Source: an uncultured Aquimarina sp.
GTDB taxonomy: Bacteria > Bacteroidota > Bacteroidia > Flavobacteriales > Flavobacteriaceae
Direction: 5' to 3'
Assembly (NCBI GenBank): GCA_947503835.1
Contig: CANNFM010000019.1
Coordinates: 1-64,000, forward strand
Length of the DNA: 64,000 nt
The first letter of the stretch is position 1. Each line of letters opens with the position of its first letter. Positions 26,736 to 35,969 of the stretch are shown piece by piece. Under the pieces are notes generated by a model. It saw nothing but the letters and a program-made list of their open reading frames with translations, searched no databases and had not been told where the DNA came from. A program made the translations under genes and the position numbers.

Positions 26736-27026
26736 ATGGCAGAAAAGCTTAAAATTAAACTATCGATTGCAGATCGAGTATATCCTTTAACCATCTTTCC
26801 TAATCAGGAAGAGGGTTTGCGTAAAGCAGCAAAGAATATAGAGATTATGATAAAGCAGTTTGAGAAGAGTTATGCCGTAAGAGATAAGCAAGATGTATTA
26901 GCAATGTGTGCTTTGCAATTTGCTGCACAGGTCGAACAAAAGACTATAGATAAAGATGATGATATGGTTAATGTGGCTAATAGATTAAATGCATTAAACG
27001 AGTTGTTACACGATCATTTATCATAA
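26736..27026 (+). CDS. zapA: Cell division protein ZapA
   Basis: A 96-residue protein with the ZapA layout: an N-terminal beta segment (KLKIKLSIADRVYPLTI), the conserved EEGLRKAAKNIE motif, and a long C-terminal helix. ZapA binds FtsZ and cross-links protofilaments. It follows the coiled-coil gene by 7 bases and is followed by a 6S-like RNA, the position ssrS also has in many proteobacteria. Confidence 0.88.
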   Translation: MAEKLKIKLSIADRVYPLTIFPNQEEGLRKAAKNIEIMIKQFEKSYAVRDKQDVLAMCALQFAAQVEQKTIDKDDDMVNVANRLNALNELLHDHLS

Positions 27027-27050
27027 CGTTCATAAAAATAAACAAGGTTA

Positions 27051-27219
27051 CTGCCTGCACTAGTTGTTATTTTGATAAACTCAACAAGAATTAATTAAAA
27101 AGGGTGAGTTTAAGTTGTAAGAGCGCGCCGCCATTATGAGCGGATTCTTGAGCAATTTGTTAGCCCTAAACCTGTTTTTACAGAGTTTATACAGAACCTT
27201 TGCTAGTGCAGGCTTTTTT
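27051..27219 (+). ncRNA. ssrS: 6S RNA (6S-Flavo type)
   Basis: Between zapA and rny lies a non-coding stretch closed by a perfect 11-bp stem: GCCTGCACTAG (27053-27063) pairs with CTAGTGCAGGC (27203-27213), followed by a T run. The roughly 140 bases between are largely single-stranded or weakly paired, like the open bubble of 6S RNA, which binds RNA polymerase holoenzyme in stationary phase. Position after zapA, size of about 165 and the terminal stem fit the 6S-Flavo family. The 5' end is approximate, and no TAnnTTTG element is evident before it, so processing from the zapA transcript is possible. Confidence 0.75.
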
Positions 27220-27242
27220 ATACACAAATATTAACAACGATT

Positions 27243-28808
27243 ATGGATAACATTATATATCTGGTTGCCGCTTCAGTTGTGGGGTTAGTGATAGGTTTTA
27301 TTATTGCTAAAGTGCTTGAACGGAGTAAGGCATCAGAGATTATTAAAGACGCTAAGAAGACTTCAGGAAGTATTATAAGAGAAGCAAAAAGTGAAGGGGA
27401 AGCTCTTAAAAAAGATAAAATACTCCAGGCAAAAGAAAAGTTTATTGAACTTAAATCTGAGCATGAAAAAGTAATATTGTCGAGAGATAAAAAAATGGCC
27501 GAGGCAGAAAAAAGAACAAGAGATAAAGAGTCTCAGGTTTCTAATGAATTGTCTAAAAGTAAAAAGCTGAATACTGAGCTTGAAGAAAAGATGAAGAATT
27601 ATGATCAGCGAAATGAATATCTTGAAAAGAAGCAAAGTGAACTCAAAAAACTTCATAAAAGTCAAGTTCAACAGTTAGAAGTTATATCTGGGCTATCCGC
27701 CGAAGAAGCGAAGGAGCAATTAGTAGAGTCATTAAAAGAACAAGCTAAGACAGATTCTATGGCGCTTATTCAGGATACCATTGAAGAGGCTAAATTAACT
27801 GCACAACAAGAAGCTAAAAAGGTTATTATTAACACAATCCAAAGGATAGGCACAGAAGAAGCTATAGAAAATTGTGTTTCGGTATTTAATATTGAAAGTG
27901 ATGATGTAAAAGGCCGTATAATTGGCCGTGAAGGAAGAAATATTAGGGCTATAGAGGCTGCTACAGGAGTAGAAATTATTGTTGACGACACGCCAGAAGC
28001 TATAATTCTTTCTTGTTTTGACTCTGTTCGAAGAGAAGTTGCTAGATTATCTCTGCATAAACTTGTAACCGATGGACGAATACACCCGGCACGAATTGAA
28101 GAGGTGGTTAAGAAAACCAGAAAACAGATCGATGAGGAGATTATTGAAGTAGGTAAGCGTACAGTTATTGATTTAGGGATTCATGGGCTACATCCAGAGT
28201 TAATCAAAACTGTTGGAAGAATGAAGTATAGATCTTCTTACGGACAAAATTTATTACAACACTCAAGAGAAGTGGCAAAATTATGTGGCGTTATGGCGGC
28301 AGAGTTAGGGTTAAATCCTAAACTTGCTAAAAGAGCAGGTTTGCTGCATGATATTGGAAAAGTACCCGATACAGAAACAGAAGTGCCACACGCTATCTTA
28401 GGGATGCAATGGGCAGAAAAATATGGAGAAAAACCTGAAGTTTGTAACGCTATTGGTGCTCACCATGATGAAGTAGAGATGACTTCGTTAATATCTCCGA
28501 TTATTCAGGTTTGTGATGCTATTAGTGGAGCAAGGCCAGGAGCAAGACGCCAAGTGTTGGATTCTTATATACAAAGGCTGAAAGATTTAGAGGAGATTGC
28601 TTTTGCTTTTGATGGAGTTAAAAAGGCATATGCTATTCAGGCAGGTAGAGAGCTACGTGTTATCGTAGAAAGTGAAAAAGTAAATGATGAAAGAGCAGCA
28701 AGTTTATCTTTTGAAATCTCTCAAAAAATCCAAACCGATATGACGTATCCTGGTCAGGTAAAAGTGACTGTGATACGAGAAACCAGAGCGGTAAATATTG
28801 CGAAATAA
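27243..28808 (+). CDS. rny: Ribonuclease Y
   Basis: A 521-residue membrane-anchored endoribonuclease that starts mRNA decay. Visible order: N-terminal transmembrane helix (about 3-23), long coiled coil (about 25-200), KH domain with the GREGRN loop (228-233), and HD phosphohydrolase domain with H369-D370 in LLHDIGK plus upstream H340. This is the full family length and all key residues are present. It lies directly after the 6S RNA terminator and ends at a bidirectional terminator. Confidence 0.95.
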   Translation: MDNIIYLVAASVVGLVIGFIIAKVLERSKASEIIKDAKKTSGSIIREAKSEGEALKKDKILQAKEKFIELKSEHEKVILSRDKKMAEAEKRTRDKESQVSNELSKSKKLNTELEEKMKNYDQRNEYLEKKQSELKKLHKSQVQQLEVISGLSAEEAKEQLVESLKEQAKTDSMALIQDTIEEAKLTAQQEAKKVIINTIQRIGTEEAIENCVSVFNIESDDVKGRIIGREGRNIRAIEAATGVEIIVDDTPEAIILSCFDSVRREVARLSLHKLVTDGRIHPARIEEVVKKTRKQIDEEIIEVGKRTVIDLGIHGLHPELIKTVGRMKYRSSYGQNLLQHSREVAKLCGVMAAELGLNPKLAKRAGLLHDIGKVPDTETEVPHAILGMQWAEKYGEKPEVCNAIGAHHDEVEMTSLISPIIQVCDAISGARPGARRQVLDSYIQRLKDLEEIAFAFDGVKKAYAIQAGRELRVIVESEKVNDERAASLSFEISQKIQTDMTYPGQVKVTVIRETRAVNIAK

Positions 28809-28833
28809 GTTAAGATTTAATATATAGTAGAGT

Positions 28834-28864
28834 AAAAAATGGAGAGGTTTCCTCTCCATTTTTT
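28834..28864. terminator. Bidirectional terminator after rny
   Basis: A perfect 14-bp stem, AAAAAATGGAGAGG and its complement, with a 3-base loop. The T run serves rny on the plus strand and the A run the minus-strand gene, whose stop codon (28863-28865) overlaps the edge. Confidence 0.88.
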
Positions 28865-29261
28865 ATTGATCTTGAGTGGTCAATCCATCCTTGCGTCTTT
28901 TTATGATTTCATCTTTCCAATCTAATGCTTCTTCAAGGGTTTCGAATTGTTGTAACCTTTTATTAGTGAATACTCTTTCAATTTTTGCCTGACTTTTCTG
29001 TTTAGGGTCATTAGAAACAATTGCAATCCCAAGTAAGTTTTGAATTTTATTGCTTTCAACATATATCATGGGATCAATAGTATAAGAATTGATACGAACT
29101 GCTAGGTATACAAAGAATTTATTTTCAAAATGCTTTTTAGTAACAAAATTCAATTCAGCAATATGCTCGGGTATTACAGTTACCCCTTCATTTATATAAA
29201 CACGTATATGATCATCATATATTTCTGCAATACAATAATCAAAATTGTAAGATGTAATCAT
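28863..29261 (-). CDS. Tandem paralogue 1 of a STAS-like family
   Basis: A 132-residue soluble protein of unknown function, one of three tandem copies. Shared pattern: an N-terminal strand (YDFxxCxxxxYxDxxxxxxxxG), VxxxPEHI, a central KHFxNKxFVYxxxRINSYxxDP block, GxAxVSxxxxQK, and a C-terminal FExTxEEALxWKDEIIK helix. The alternation of strands and helices and the final helix resemble STAS/SpoIIAA-like domains (DUF7793 type); that is inference. No signal peptide. 138 bases separate it from copy 2. Confidence 0.6.
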   Translation of the reverse strand: MITSYNFDYCIAEIYDDHIRVYINEGVTVIPEHIAELNFVTKKHFENKFFVYLAVRINSYTIDPMIYVESNKIQNLLGIAIVSNDPKQKSQAKIERVFTNKRLQQFETLEEALDWKDEIIKRRKDGLTTQDQ

Positions 29262-29399
29262 GTAATTTTAAAATATAGTTCCTTTTTTTTAAACGAAAAA
29301 GTGAAATTTCCCTGTTTTCCTAACTATAAGATATGAAAAAAATATGATATTTCAATTACTGCTTGTAGAATGCGCCGATTTTATGAAGAACTGACATGG

Positions 29400-29777
29400 T
29401 TAATCCTTGTATTTTTTTATAATCTCATCTTTCCAATTCAACGCTTCTTCAATGGTATTGAAATGCTGAAATTCTTTTTCAAAGAATGGCTTTTCAACTT
29501 TGGTCTGTATTTTTTGTAAAGGATCATCGGACACAACTGCAACACCAATCAAACTAGGAACTTTGCTAGACTCTAAATGGGTGGCTGGATTTACAGAGTA
29601 AGAGTTAATTCTATAAGAGATGTAAACAAAAGGCTTGTTTTTGTAATGCTTGTTAACGATTTCTAGAAATGTACCTATATATTTTGGAGCTACAGTAACT
29701 CCTTTTTTCATGATAACAATAGCGTAATCATTATATAGCTCGGCGGTACAAAATTCTAAATCGTAGTACTGAATCAT
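29400..29777 (-). CDS. Tandem paralogue 2 of a STAS-like family
   Basis: A 125-residue relative of the flanking copies. It keeps the same blocks: KKGVTVAPKYIG, KHYKNKPFVYISYRINSYSVNP, GVAVVSDDPLQKIQTK, and FNTIEEALNWKDEIIKKYKD. It is closer to copy 3 than to copy 1 (for instance KVEKPFFEKEFQHF against KVEKVFFGKEFRHF). Separate upstream gaps suggest each copy may have its own control. Function unknown. Confidence 0.6.
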   Translation of the reverse strand: MIQYYDLEFCTAELYNDYAIVIMKKGVTVAPKYIGTFLEIVNKHYKNKPFVYISYRINSYSVNPATHLESSKVPSLIGVAVVSDDPLQKIQTKVEKPFFEKEFQHFNTIEEALNWKDEIIKKYKD

Positions 29778-29876
29778 TTGTGTAAATCGACATTAAAAAT
29801 ACGTTATTAAGTTACGATAAATGTTGATGAATTGTGGTAAGAAATCTAGTTTTTTGGGTCTTTTTATTGGGAATTC

Positions 29877-30260
29877 CTAATTCAATAAAGAATGCTTTTT
29901 AATAATTTCATCTTTCCAGTTCAGAGCTTCTGTTATGGTATCAAAATGACGGAATTCTTTTCCGAAAAAGACCTTTTCAACTTTGGTTTGCATCTTTTGA
30001 AGTGAGGTGTTGGATACAACAGCAAAACCCACCAAGTTTTTAATTTTCGCAGTTTCAATATAGATAGTTGGATCTACAGAATAAGAGTGGATTCTGTGTG
30101 TGATATAAACAAATGTTTTGTTTTTGAAGTGTTTCTCGGCGATTTCTACAAATATCTTATTATGCTCTGGTGAAACTGTAATTCCTTCATTCATTACATT
30201 GATTACATAATTTTCGTATATGTCCATTAGGCAGAACCCTAAATCATAAGAGGCGATCAT
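29877..30260 (-). CDS. Tandem paralogue 3 of a STAS-like family
   Basis: A 127-residue third copy, most similar to copy 2. It is upstream of the other two, with 99 bases between it and copy 2. It shares NEGITVSPEHN, KHFKNKTFVYITHRIHSYSVDP and FDTITEALNWKDEIIKK. All three lie between rny and clpC without other genes. Function unknown. Confidence 0.6.
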   Translation of the reverse strand: MIASYDLGFCLMDIYENYVINVMNEGITVSPEHNKIFVEIAEKHFKNKTFVYITHRIHSYSVDPTIYIETAKIKNLVGFAVVSNTSLQKMQTKVEKVFFGKEFRHFDTITEALNWKDEIIKKHSLLN

Positions 30261-30400
30261 TGAACTTAATTAGCTTTAAATTGGTAGTTTTTTTTAATAA
30301 GTTATGAATAAATCTGTTACGCAAGGAGTAATGGCTGCTTTTTAACTTGTGTTTAAGCTGTAATGACATGTTTCAGAAGTATTACCATTTTACTATAAAA

Positions 30401-30428
30401 GAGGCTGTTAATTATGATTAACAGCCTC
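30401..30428 (-). terminator. clpC terminator
   Basis: A perfect 12-bp stem, GAGGCTGTTAAT with its complement, and loop TATG. On the minus strand it is followed by TTTTAT. It lies 36 bases past the clpC stop. Confidence 0.8.
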
Positions 30429-30463
30429 TTTATGTACTATGCTAGATTTTAACTAATATCCCA

Positions 30464-33022
30464 TTAGGATTCTGTAGATTTTTCAGCTTTTTTGATGTTT
30501 ATGGTTAACTCTCCTGAGTCGTCATCCATATCCATAAATATACTATCACCATCCTGAAGTTGTGCATTAATGATCTCTTCTGCGAGGGCGTCTTCGATAT
30601 ATTTCTGAATGGCTCTTTTAAGAGGTCTTGCTCCATACTGCCTGTCAAATCCTTTTTCGGTGATATAATCTTTAGCTTTTTCACTTAAAGTAAGATCGTA
30701 TCCCAGGTCGTTTATTCTTCCATACAGTTTATCAAGTTCGATATCGATAATCTTATGGATATCTTCTCTTTCTAAGGCGTTGAATACTACTACGTCATCA
30801 ACTCTATTCAGAAACTCGGGTGCAAAAGCCTTTTTTAATGCATTTTCTATTACACCTTTGGCATAGTCTTCGGCCTGCGTTTTTTTGGCAGAAGTTCCGA
30901 AACCAACACCTTGACCAAAATCTTTTAATTTTCTGGCTCCAATATTAGAGGTCATTATGATTATAGCATTTCTAAAATCAATTTTACGACCTAAGCTATC
31001 TGTTAAATATCCATCATCCAATACCTGTAGCATCATATTAAATACATCGGGATGTGCCTTTTCGATTTCATCAAGAAGAATAACTGCATATGGCTTTCTT
31101 CTTACTTTTTCTGTTAGTTGACCACCTTCTTCATAACCAACATAGCCCGGAGGTGCTCCAACTAATCGCGAAACAGCAAATTTCTCCATGTATTCACTCA
31201 TGTCAATACGGATAAGCGTATCCTCACTGTCAAATAATTCTTTAGCAAGTACTTTGGCTAATTGAGTTTTACCAACACCTGTTTGCCCTAAGAATATAAA
31301 TGACCCAATAGGTTTGTTAGGATCTTTAAGTCCTGCACGATTACGTTGTATGGCCTTTACTACTTTTGTAACAGCTTCTTCCTGCCCAATAACTTTACCC
31401 ATAATTAGATCAGGTAATTCTGCTAATTTGTTACTTTCGGTCTGAGCAATACGATTTACTGGGATACCTGTCATCATAGATACTACATCGGCAACATTTT
31501 CTTCGTCTACAATTTCTTTGTGCAGTTTGGATTCTTTCTCCCATTGTTCTTGGGCAACCCCAAGTTCTTTTTCAAGATTCTTTTCGTCGTCTCTTAACTT
31601 AGCTGCTTCTTCGTATTTCTGTTTTTTAACTACGCTATTTTTTAGTTCTCTAACCTCTTCTAGTTTCTTTTCTAGATCAAGAACTTTTTTTGGCACATTA
31701 ATATTGGTAATGTGTACTCTTGAACCAGCTTCATCCAGCGCATCGATGGCTTTGTCTGGTAAAAAACGGTCTGTCATGTACCTGTTGGTTAGTTTTACAC
31801 AAGCTTGAATAGCTTCGTCGGTATAACTAACATTGTGATGTTCTTCATATTTTTCCTTAATATTATTAAGGATTTCAATAGTTTCCTCAATATTTGTAGG
31901 TTCTACAATCACTTTTTGAAAACGTCTTTCTAATGCACCGTCTTTTTCAATATATTGTCTGTATTCATCAAGTGTGGTTGCTCCAATACATTGTATTTCG
32001 CCTCTGGCTAAAGCAGGTTTAAACATATTAGAAGCGTCAAGACTTCCTGTAGCTCCACCAGCACCTACTATGGTATGAATTTCATCTATAAAAAGAATGA
32101 TGTCATCATTTTTTTCAAGCTCGTTCATTACTGCTTTCATTCGTTCTTCGAATTGGCCACGGTATTTGGTACCGGCAACCAAACTTGCTAAATCAAGTGT
32201 AACGACACGTTTGTCAAATAAAATTCGAGAAACTTTTCGTTTAACAATTCTTAGGGCAAGTCCTTCTGCGATAGCAGATTTACCAACTCCAGGTTCTCCT
32301 ATAAGCAGGGGGTTATTCTTTTTTCGTCTACTCAATATTTGAGATACACGTTCTATTTCCTTAGATCTTCCTACAACCGGATCTAATTTACCTTCTTCTG
32401 CCATAGCAGTTAAATCACGCCCAAAATTATCTAAGACAGGAGTTTTAGATTTTTTTCCAGCTTTACTTCCTCCAGAAGGAGAATTAAAAGGATTTTCTTT
32501 AGAGGAATCACCAGTTAAATCATCATCGTCTTCTGAGAAAGATTCTGCTTTTGGGTTATCTATATATTCTTCGTCGTTAGCAATCATATATTTAAATTGG
32601 TCTTTAACGTTATCATAATCTACTTTTAAACGATTTAAAAGTTTAGTAGTTGGGTCATTTTCATTTCTTAAGATGCACAAAAGAAGATGTGCTGTATTAA
32701 TTGATGAACTTTGAAATAATTTTGCTTCTAAAAAAGTAGTTTTTAAAGCCCTTTCTGCTTGTCTTGTCAAATGCAGGTTCTTTTTCTCATTTGATATTAC
32801 TGCTACATCAGGGTTTGCCGGGCTAAGAATCTCAACTTTCCTTCTTAGGTTGGTCAAGTCAATATCTAATGCGTCCAGTATATTAATTGCCTTTCCACTT
32901 CCATCACGCAATAAACCTAGCATAAGGTGTTCAGTACCTATAAAGTCATGCCCCAGTCTAAGGGCTTCTTCTTTACTGTATGCAATAACATCCTTTACTC
33001 TAGGTGAAAAATTATCATCCAT
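30464..33022 (-). CDS. clpC: ATP-dependent Clp protease ATP-binding subunit ClpC
   Basis: An 852-residue AAA+ unfoldase for ClpP. Order: ClpN repeats (about 1-145), acidic linker, first ATPase with GEPGVGKS and Walker B LFIDEIHT, UVR coiled segment (KYEEAAKLRDDEKNLEKEL), second ATPase with GQTGVGKT and LLDEIEKAH, and C-terminal D2-small domain. The ClpP-docking loop is VGF in DFGQGVGFGT. All ATPase motifs are intact. ClpC rather than ClpA/ClpB is supported by the UVR middle domain and VGF loop. Upstream, on the minus strand, TAGTTTTTG (one base longer than the -7 consensus) may be the promoter. Confidence 0.95.
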   Translation of the reverse strand: MDDNFSPRVKDVIAYSKEEALRLGHDFIGTEHLMLGLLRDGSGKAINILDALDIDLTNLRRKVEILSPANPDVAVISNEKKNLHLTRQAERALKTTFLEAKLFQSSSINTAHLLLCILRNENDPTTKLLNRLKVDYDNVKDQFKYMIANDEEYIDNPKAESFSEDDDDLTGDSSKENPFNSPSGGSKAGKKSKTPVLDNFGRDLTAMAEEGKLDPVVGRSKEIERVSQILSRRKKNNPLLIGEPGVGKSAIAEGLALRIVKRKVSRILFDKRVVTLDLASLVAGTKYRGQFEERMKAVMNELEKNDDIILFIDEIHTIVGAGGATGSLDASNMFKPALARGEIQCIGATTLDEYRQYIEKDGALERRFQKVIVEPTNIEETIEILNNIKEKYEEHHNVSYTDEAIQACVKLTNRYMTDRFLPDKAIDALDEAGSRVHITNINVPKKVLDLEKKLEEVRELKNSVVKKQKYEEAAKLRDDEKNLEKELGVAQEQWEKESKLHKEIVDEENVADVVSMMTGIPVNRIAQTESNKLAELPDLIMGKVIGQEEAVTKVVKAIQRNRAGLKDPNKPIGSFIFLGQTGVGKTQLAKVLAKELFDSEDTLIRIDMSEYMEKFAVSRLVGAPPGYVGYEEGGQLTEKVRRKPYAVILLDEIEKAHPDVFNMMLQVLDDGYLTDSLGRKIDFRNAIIIMTSNIGARKLKDFGQGVGFGTSAKKTQAEDYAKGVIENALKKAFAPEFLNRVDDVVVFNALEREDIHKIIDIELDKLYGRINDLGYDLTLSEKAKDYITEKGFDRQYGARPLKRAIQKYIEDALAEEIINAQLQDGDSIFMDMDDDSGELTINIKKAEKSTES

Positions 33023-33388
33023 AAGATTAATCTCTTTCTTTTTAACTAAAATAGTAATTTTTTAGGATTAGTAAGGCAAAAACTATTCCTTTTACACGAT
33101 CATTAACAAATATCTGACAGTAACGTAATATTATGTCATATAAATGAGAATCTTATATAAAGATTGTTGTTTATTTACTGACAAATTAGGGATATTTTGC
33201 CTTAATCATGGGTAAATAGACAAAAAAAGGTTTAATAATCAAAACCTATCGATGCAGACTTATTAACTATCAATAGCATAATTTTTGTTAATAAATTACG
33301 TATATTACATAGCTTATTCGCTGTTAAAACCGTCTTAAATTACTTAAATTAGCGCGTTTATTAATTCAATTTTAGAAAAAAGTTTTTT
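33023..33388. promoter_or_regulatory. Divergent clpC-gyrA intergenic region
   Basis: 366 bp of AT-rich sequence without an open reading frame or recognised RNA. It must hold both promoters. Only near matches to TAnnTTTG are seen: TAGTTTTTG toward clpC and TAAATTAG toward gyrA. No repeats or strong hairpins noticed. Confidence 0.5.
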
Positions 33389-35941
33389 ATGACAGAAGGA
33401 GAAAAACTTATACCTATCAATATAGAAGATGAGATGAAATCAGCATACATCGATTATTCGATGTCTGTTATTGTTTCTAGGGCTCTTCCAGATGTTAGGG
33501 ATGGTCTTAAACCTGTGCACAGACGTGTTTTATACGGGATGCATGAATTAGGTGTTAGGGCAAATAGTGCTCATAAGAAATCTGCAAGAATTGTAGGAGA
33601 AGTTCTTGGTAAATATCACCCACACGGTGATACTTCGGTGTATGATACCATGGTGCGTATGGCTCAAGAGTGGAGCTTAAGATATATGCTCGTTGATGGC
33701 CAAGGTAACTTTGGTTCTGTAGATGGAGATAGCCCTGCAGCCATGCGTTATACAGAAGCAAGAATGCGTAAGATATCTGAAGATATGCTCGCAGATATTG
33801 AAAAAGATACTGTAGATCATACCTTTAATTTTGATGATACATTACAAGAACCGACAGTTCTTCCTACACGAGTTCCCGGATTACTAATCAACGGAGCTTC
33901 AGGAATTGCAGTTGGTATGGCTACTAATATGCCACCTCATAACTTAAATGAAGTTGTTGATGGTACAATTGCATACATCGATAATAATGATATAGAGATT
34001 GATGAGTTAATAACCCACGTAAAAGCCCCTGATTTTCCTACAGGAGGTATTATATATGGTTATGATGGTGTTAGAGAAGCTTTTAAGACCGGTAGAGGTA
34101 GAGTTGTAATGCGCGGAAAAGCCAGCTTCGAGGAAGTAAATGGTAGAGAGAGTATTATCATTACCGAAATCCCGTATCAAGTCAATAAGGCTGATATGAT
34201 TAAGAAAACTGCCGATCTTGTTAACGATAAGAAGATCGATGGGATATCTACTATTCGTGATGAGTCGGATAGAAACGGTATGCGTATTGTTTATATATTA
34301 AAAAGAGACGCAATACCTAATATTGTATTAAACCTCTTATATAAATATACCGCATTGCAGTCTTCTTTTAGTGTGAATAATATTGCGCTGGTTAATGGAA
34401 GACCTCAATTACTGAATGTAAAAGAAATGATTCATTATTTTGTAGAGCATAGACATGAGGTTGTTGTTCGCCGTACAAAATATGAATTAAGAAAGGCTGA
34501 AGAGAGAGCTCATATTCTTGAAGGACTAATTATTGCTTCTGATAATATTGATGAAGTGATAGCGTTAATCCGTGCTTCTGCCAATGCAGATGAAGCTCGA
34601 GAAAAGCTTATAAAGCGTTTTAAACTTTCTGAAATACAAGCCAAAGCAATCGTAGAGATGCGATTACGTCAGCTTACAGGTCTTGAACAAGATAAGCTAC
34701 GTGCAGAGTATGACGAGTTGATGAAGACTATTGAAGATCTTAAGGATATTCTTGATAAAAAAGAACGTCGAATGCAGATCATCAAGGACGAGCTTATAGA
34801 GGTAAAAGAAAAGTATGGAGATGATCGTCGTTCTCAAATAGAATATGCAGGAGGAGACCTAAGTATTGAGGATATGATTCCTGATGAAAAAGTAGTCATT
34901 ACTATTTCTCATGCTGGTTATATTAAAAGGACTTCTCTTAATGAATATAAGAAGCAAAATAGAGGAGGAGTTGGTCAAAAAGGAAGTACAACACGTAACG
35001 AAGATTTTCTAGAACATTTATTTGTCGGAACAAACCATCAATATATGTTGTTTTTTACCCAGAAAGGTAAATGTTTCTGGATGAGAGTGTATGAAATCCC
35101 TGAAGGTAGTAAAACCTCTAAAGGTAGAGCAATACAGAATTTGGTCAACATCGAAAGCGATGATAAAGTAAAAGCATTTATATGTACTCAAGATCTTAAA
35201 GATGAAGAATACATTAACTCTCACTATGTTATAATGGCAACCAAAAAAGGGCAAGTCAAAAAGACATCTTTAGAGCAGTATTCTAGACCAAGAACTAATG
35301 GTATTAATGCGATTACGATAAAAGATAATGATGAGCTTCTTGAAGCTAGATTGACCGATGGTAAAAGTCAGGTTATGTTGGCTGTTAAATCAGGAAAAGC
35401 AATTCGTTTCGAAGAAGAAAAAACAAGACCGATGGGTCGAGGAGCATCAGGAGTAAGAGGTATACGATTGGCCGATGAAAATGATGAAGTAGTAGGAATG
35501 GTTGCAGTAAATGATATGGATAGTAATATCTTAGTTGTTTCTGAAAATGGTTATGGTAAACGTTCTAAATTAGAGGATTATAGAATAACCAATAGAGGAG
35601 GAAAAGGTGTAAAAACTATTTCTGTAACCAAAAAAACCGGAAACCTGGTTGCTATCAAAAATGTAACTGATTTAGATGATCTTATGATTATCAATAAATC
35701 AGGAATAGCTATTCGATTATCAGTAGAAGATTTACGTGTTATGGGACGTGCTACACAAGGTGTTCGTCTTATTAACCTAAAAGGTAAAGATTCTATTGCT
35801 GCGGTAGCAAAAGTTATGCAAGACGAGGATGATATTGATGAAAACGGAGAAGATGAAAATATAGAAAATGAAAATTCTTCTTCTACAGATCAAGATTCTA
35901 CGTCAGATGGCATGAATATTGATAATGAAACGAAAGAATAA
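33389..35941 (+). CDS. gyrA: DNA gyrase subunit A
   Basis: An 850-residue breakage-reunion subunit of DNA gyrase. The active tyrosine is Y121 in AAMRYTEARM. The quinolone region reads HPHGDTSVYD (78-86 vicinity); the position equal to E. coli Ser83 is Thr82 and that equal to Asp87 is Asp86. The C-terminal beta-pinwheel carries a gyrase-type box TNRGGKG and a related QNRGGVG, arguing for gyrase over ParC. An acidic tail of about 35 residues (rich in D, E, N, S) ends the protein. Followed after 28 bases by a TPR gene. Confidence 0.96.
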   Translation: MTEGEKLIPINIEDEMKSAYIDYSMSVIVSRALPDVRDGLKPVHRRVLYGMHELGVRANSAHKKSARIVGEVLGKYHPHGDTSVYDTMVRMAQEWSLRYMLVDGQGNFGSVDGDSPAAMRYTEARMRKISEDMLADIEKDTVDHTFNFDDTLQEPTVLPTRVPGLLINGASGIAVGMATNMPPHNLNEVVDGTIAYIDNNDIEIDELITHVKAPDFPTGGIIYGYDGVREAFKTGRGRVVMRGKASFEEVNGRESIIITEIPYQVNKADMIKKTADLVNDKKIDGISTIRDESDRNGMRIVYILKRDAIPNIVLNLLYKYTALQSSFSVNNIALVNGRPQLLNVKEMIHYFVEHRHEVVVRRTKYELRKAEERAHILEGLIIASDNIDEVIALIRASANADEAREKLIKRFKLSEIQAKAIVEMRLRQLTGLEQDKLRAEYDELMKTIEDLKDILDKKERRMQIIKDELIEVKEKYGDDRRSQIEYAGGDLSIEDMIPDEKVVITISHAGYIKRTSLNEYKKQNRGGVGQKGSTTRNEDFLEHLFVGTNHQYMLFFTQKGKCFWMRVYEIPEGSKTSKGRAIQNLVNIESDDKVKAFICTQDLKDEEYINSHYVIMATKKGQVKKTSLEQYSRPRTNGINAITIKDNDELLEARLTDGKSQVMLAVKSGKAIRFEEEKTRPMGRGASGVRGIRLADENDEVVGMVAVNDMDSNILVVSENGYGKRSKLEDYRITNRGGKGVKTISVTKKTGNLVAIKNVTDLDDLMIINKSGIAIRLSVEDLRVMGRATQGVRLINLKGKDSIAAVAKVMQDEDDIDENGEDENIENENSSSTDQDSTSDGMNIDNETKE

Positions 35942-35969
35942 TCAAATCCCATTTTAAAAAAATAAAGTA

